64,000 nt of DNA from Trichoplax sp. H2 (Eukaryota; Placozoa; Uniplacotomia; Trichoplacea). Below are positions 61,920 through 64,000 of this stretch, one piece after another. The DNA lies in the NCBI GenBank assembly GCA_003344405.1, contig NOWV01000091.1:233506-297505 (forward strand). The letters are read 5' to 3'. The translations under genes and the position numbers were made by a program. The notes beneath the pieces are model-generated. The model had not been told where the DNA came from, made no database searches, and worked only from the letters and a program-made list of their open reading frames with translations. The stretch's first letter is position 1, and the number at the start of each line of letters is the position of its first letter.

Positions 61920-63460
61920 TTACGCAACCAGGGCGGAAGCTGTTGCCGATTCGCTGTTAAAAGAAAAAGTAACTCTGATTTAGATCTGATGATTATGCTA
62001 GAGACGAGTTTTACATGCAACTCTTGATAGTACTTACTACTTCCAATTTGGTGGTAAAACTGAGGTAGATTTATAGTATCGAGCCAAACGATGAATTCTG
62101 CTTTCGATTAGAATCAGTCTGAATTTGGAATCCCTGTCCTAATGATTCGTCATATTTTAGAAAATATTAGCAGTGCTTCCATCTGTGTTGATCATTTATT
62201 GTAAGAAATGATCAGGGCTACTGTAGGTTATGAAAAATGCTTACTTTACGGTTATGCTCCAAGTGCTTGCGGACAGCCACAGCTTTCTTGATCAAATGAT
62301 ACAAATCTTCAGGGATTTCAGGTGCAAGACCTTGCCAGGATGAACGGTATACAATCATTACATTATTGCTACTATAGGACGTGCTTATCCTCTCGAATTG
62401 CAAGGATCGTATTCTCTACTTGATAAGAATTAAGAATGTGCTGGTACCTTTTTTCTTGAGGATTCTTAAGATTTTATTGCCAGTGACACGGCGGACTTGA
62501 GCAATTCCAGAAGAATCCCTCAATTGTACACCAATTTCGGAAGGTTTCAAGCCCTTTTTAGCTAATTTGTAAATCATATCCTTGACTTCGTCAGATGAAA
62601 GTTTTAGCCACTATAAAGGGAATACGTTATTAGTGAGACGTTGGTCGTTGAATAGGTAGTACAAAGAGTGAAGGCTCCTTTTTGCCATTATTGGTACTTA
62701 CAGTTGGAACACTTCGGCGGTAAGGCAAGGCCGAGGAAGATATACCTTTGCTAAAGTGATCAAGGCAAGTGATGGTATCGATTAGAAGGCAATCAAGGTG
62801 GATCAATCAAAGCTATTGATGGTCAGTGAACGGTGGCGTTCGACTGTGATAATGATGATCATTTGCTACATGATTACTGTTGCTACGAGAGAGAATTTTG
62901 GAGAAGAAAGAATGATAACCAACTACTCTATCCTTATAGTCATGTTGTATAGCGGATTAGAGGATTCCCGTTTTAAAAGATTGATCTAATTGTAAAAGGG
63001 ACCAGACGTGATGAGGAAACAACTACAGTATAGTATGGTAGCAAGAGAGTCCGACGGTGAAATATTCATGATTATTGTATCATTCAAAGATTGAAGAAAA
63101 CGCAATTTCTGGTGAAAATAATGTCCAACTGACTTGTCAAATAGTTCCTATGACACTAAACGATTGATTTCACTGTATGACTCTTTGCAATTAAGTGGTT
63201 GAAGATGGTTATTTTCCATCCTGTCGTCGTATCATGCATAGTACAGTAGGAGTGTGCAGCATCTCTTGTATCAGGTTGGTAAAAGACTTCAAGACTAGCA
63301 CCAATATCATTTTTTTGAATCCAATAAGTTGTTCAACTGCGCTAAAATGATCACAACGGCTTTCCATATCATGAATAGTGTAGTTTTATGGAAAAGAATC
63401 CAGTTTACAACATGAAATAGGCTGGTAAAAGACTTACCCAGGTGTGTGCATGCGACCCAT
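61920..63460 (-). CDS. RPS13: 40S ribosomal protein S13 (uS15)
   Basis: A structural protein of the small ribosomal subunit. Six exons in order of transcription: 63460-63438, 62750-62702, 62610-62448, 62330-62245, 62138-62038, 61953-61920. All introns are GT-AG, all phases agree, and the product is 151 residues, the same length as human RPS13. The start is [20 protein letters not shown]. The middle contains [19 protein letters not shown] and [17 protein letters not shown]. The uS15 core has [19 protein letters not shown] and [16 protein letters not shown]. The end is [14 protein letters not shown]. The first exon codes for only seven residues and part of an eighth. The stop codon after NWK seen in exon 5 is removed by the last splice (TA|GTAAGT). 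I looked for U14-type box C/D snoRNAs, which sit in RPS13 introns in vertebrates, and found none. Confidence 0.98.
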
Positions 63461-63486
63461 GATGGCGTACTTGATGAGTTGATGAA

Positions 63487-63497
63487 GGCAAAAGAGG
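63487..63497 (-). promoter_or_regulatory. Candidate 5' TOP start tract of RPS13
   Basis: On the minus strand CCTCTTTTGCC lies about 27-37 bases before the start codon. Ribosomal protein mRNAs of animals usually begin at a C in such a pyrimidine tract, which couples their translation to growth signals. The actual start site is not shown by the sequence. Confidence 0.4.
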
Positions 63498-63734
63498 ATT
63501 TTTTCTACTTTACCACGCGACTTGTCTTCTTGGCTTGAAGTTGGATGTGCGCATGTGTAGCGAAACGGTACTGTACGTGGATTTTGTATAGAGACATAGT
63601 GTCCAGTTACAGACAGACGGTAGAGTTGAAATGACCAGTAAAATAGTTGGCCTGTGAGCGATGTCTCTCTTTTGAGTACAGTGTCGAGTGCGGTATTTAT
63701 ACTGTATTCGACGTACTGTACACTGTGTACTGTA

Positions 63735-63775
63735 GTCCAGTACTGGACCGCGCTGGACCGCACTGGACTGTGATA
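63735..63775. repeat. 14-bp palindrome with short tandem CTGGACCGC words
   Basis: GTCCAGTACTGGAC (63735-63748) is a perfect palindrome. It runs into three tandem versions of CTGGACCGC, a GC-rich patch in AT-rich DNA. Confidence 0.75.
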
Positions 63776-64000
63776 GTTTATGAATGTTGCGGCTTACTGC
63801 CTTCTTGCTTAGTACACGTTTTTACAGAGTACACGGTAAAAAGTTACTGAACCTCTGATAGGTCTATCAAATGGTAATACTATCTGTTAAATGAGCACAT
63901 TATCGTAAACCGTCAGCAAAGCGACGGGAGTTTGCACTAGTAGTCTATGAATTTTGCGGCTTACTACCTGCTTGCTTGTGGTGGCTAATTTATGGACTTG

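Larger units (their letters stand above)
63461..64000. other. RPS13 promoter region and window edge
   Basis: It includes a candidate pyrimidine start tract (63487-63497), a TACTGTA-rich stretch at about 63700-63735, a palindrome with tandem CTGGACCGC words (63735-63775) and a direct repeat (GAATGTTGCGGCTTACTGCC at about 63782 and a diverged copy at about 63948). No other gene is supported. Confidence 0.5.

Noticed and set aside
63005-63135. TGATGA and CTGA on the plus strand as a possible box C/D snoRNA
   Set aside because: It is antisense to the RPS13 transcript, the boxes are about 125 bases apart, and there is no terminal stem.

Overview
The window looks like nuclear DNA of an animal: AT-rich, with widely spaced genes broken by many short GT-AG introns, and proteins that match animal families closely (NUP50, a gamma-butyrobetaine/trimethyllysine dioxygenase, ORP5/8, HDHD3, ribosomal protein S13). 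Low GC, short introns and human-like exon structures would fit an early-branching animal such as a placozoan. That is inference; no marker here names the species. A 20-base run of N at 31754-31773 shows it is a scaffolded assembly.

Layout. 1-1693: intergenic, microsatellites and palindromes. 1694-4725 (+): NUP50, six exons. 4726-9341: intergenic, with a doubtful two-exon mini-gene (5259-5509), a decayed coding remnant (about 7640-8535) and an ~83-bp tandem repeat. 9342-10048 (-): exon of an unrecognised Ser/Pro-rich protein. 10049-25664: about 15 kb without a convincing gene, built largely of diverged tandem repeat blocks; the clearest is a ~108-bp repeat with a higher-order dimer at 20.4-21.2 kb, followed by a cluster of palindromes. 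25665-28560 (+): BBOX1-like dioxygenase, ten exons. 28561-43677: about 15 kb without a convincing gene, holding the N gap flanked by two copies of the same ~0.6 kb (probably an assembly artefact) and a ~300-bp tandem repeat at 34.5-36.7 kb. 43678-49853 (+): OSBPL8/OSBPL5-like gene, 24 coding exons, every junction in phase. 52748-53575 (-): unrecognised basic protein. 56016-57269 (+): Lys/Glu-rich coiled-coil protein. 58837-59565 (-): HDHD3-like HAD hydrolase. 61920-63460 (-): complete RPS13, six exons, 151 residues.

The genes are unrelated housekeeping functions (nuclear transport, carnitine-pathway oxidation, lipid exchange at ER-plasma membrane contacts, a phosphatase-fold enzyme, translation). 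I see no operon-like cluster and no evidence of a new multi-gene system. The most unusual non-coding signal is the recurrence of the motif TACTGTA/TACAGTA and its GTAC-centred palindromes in some intergenic stretches and its near absence from 5-19 kb. Splice sites were assigned by eye from family similarity and reading-phase bookkeeping; no search or transcript evidence was available.
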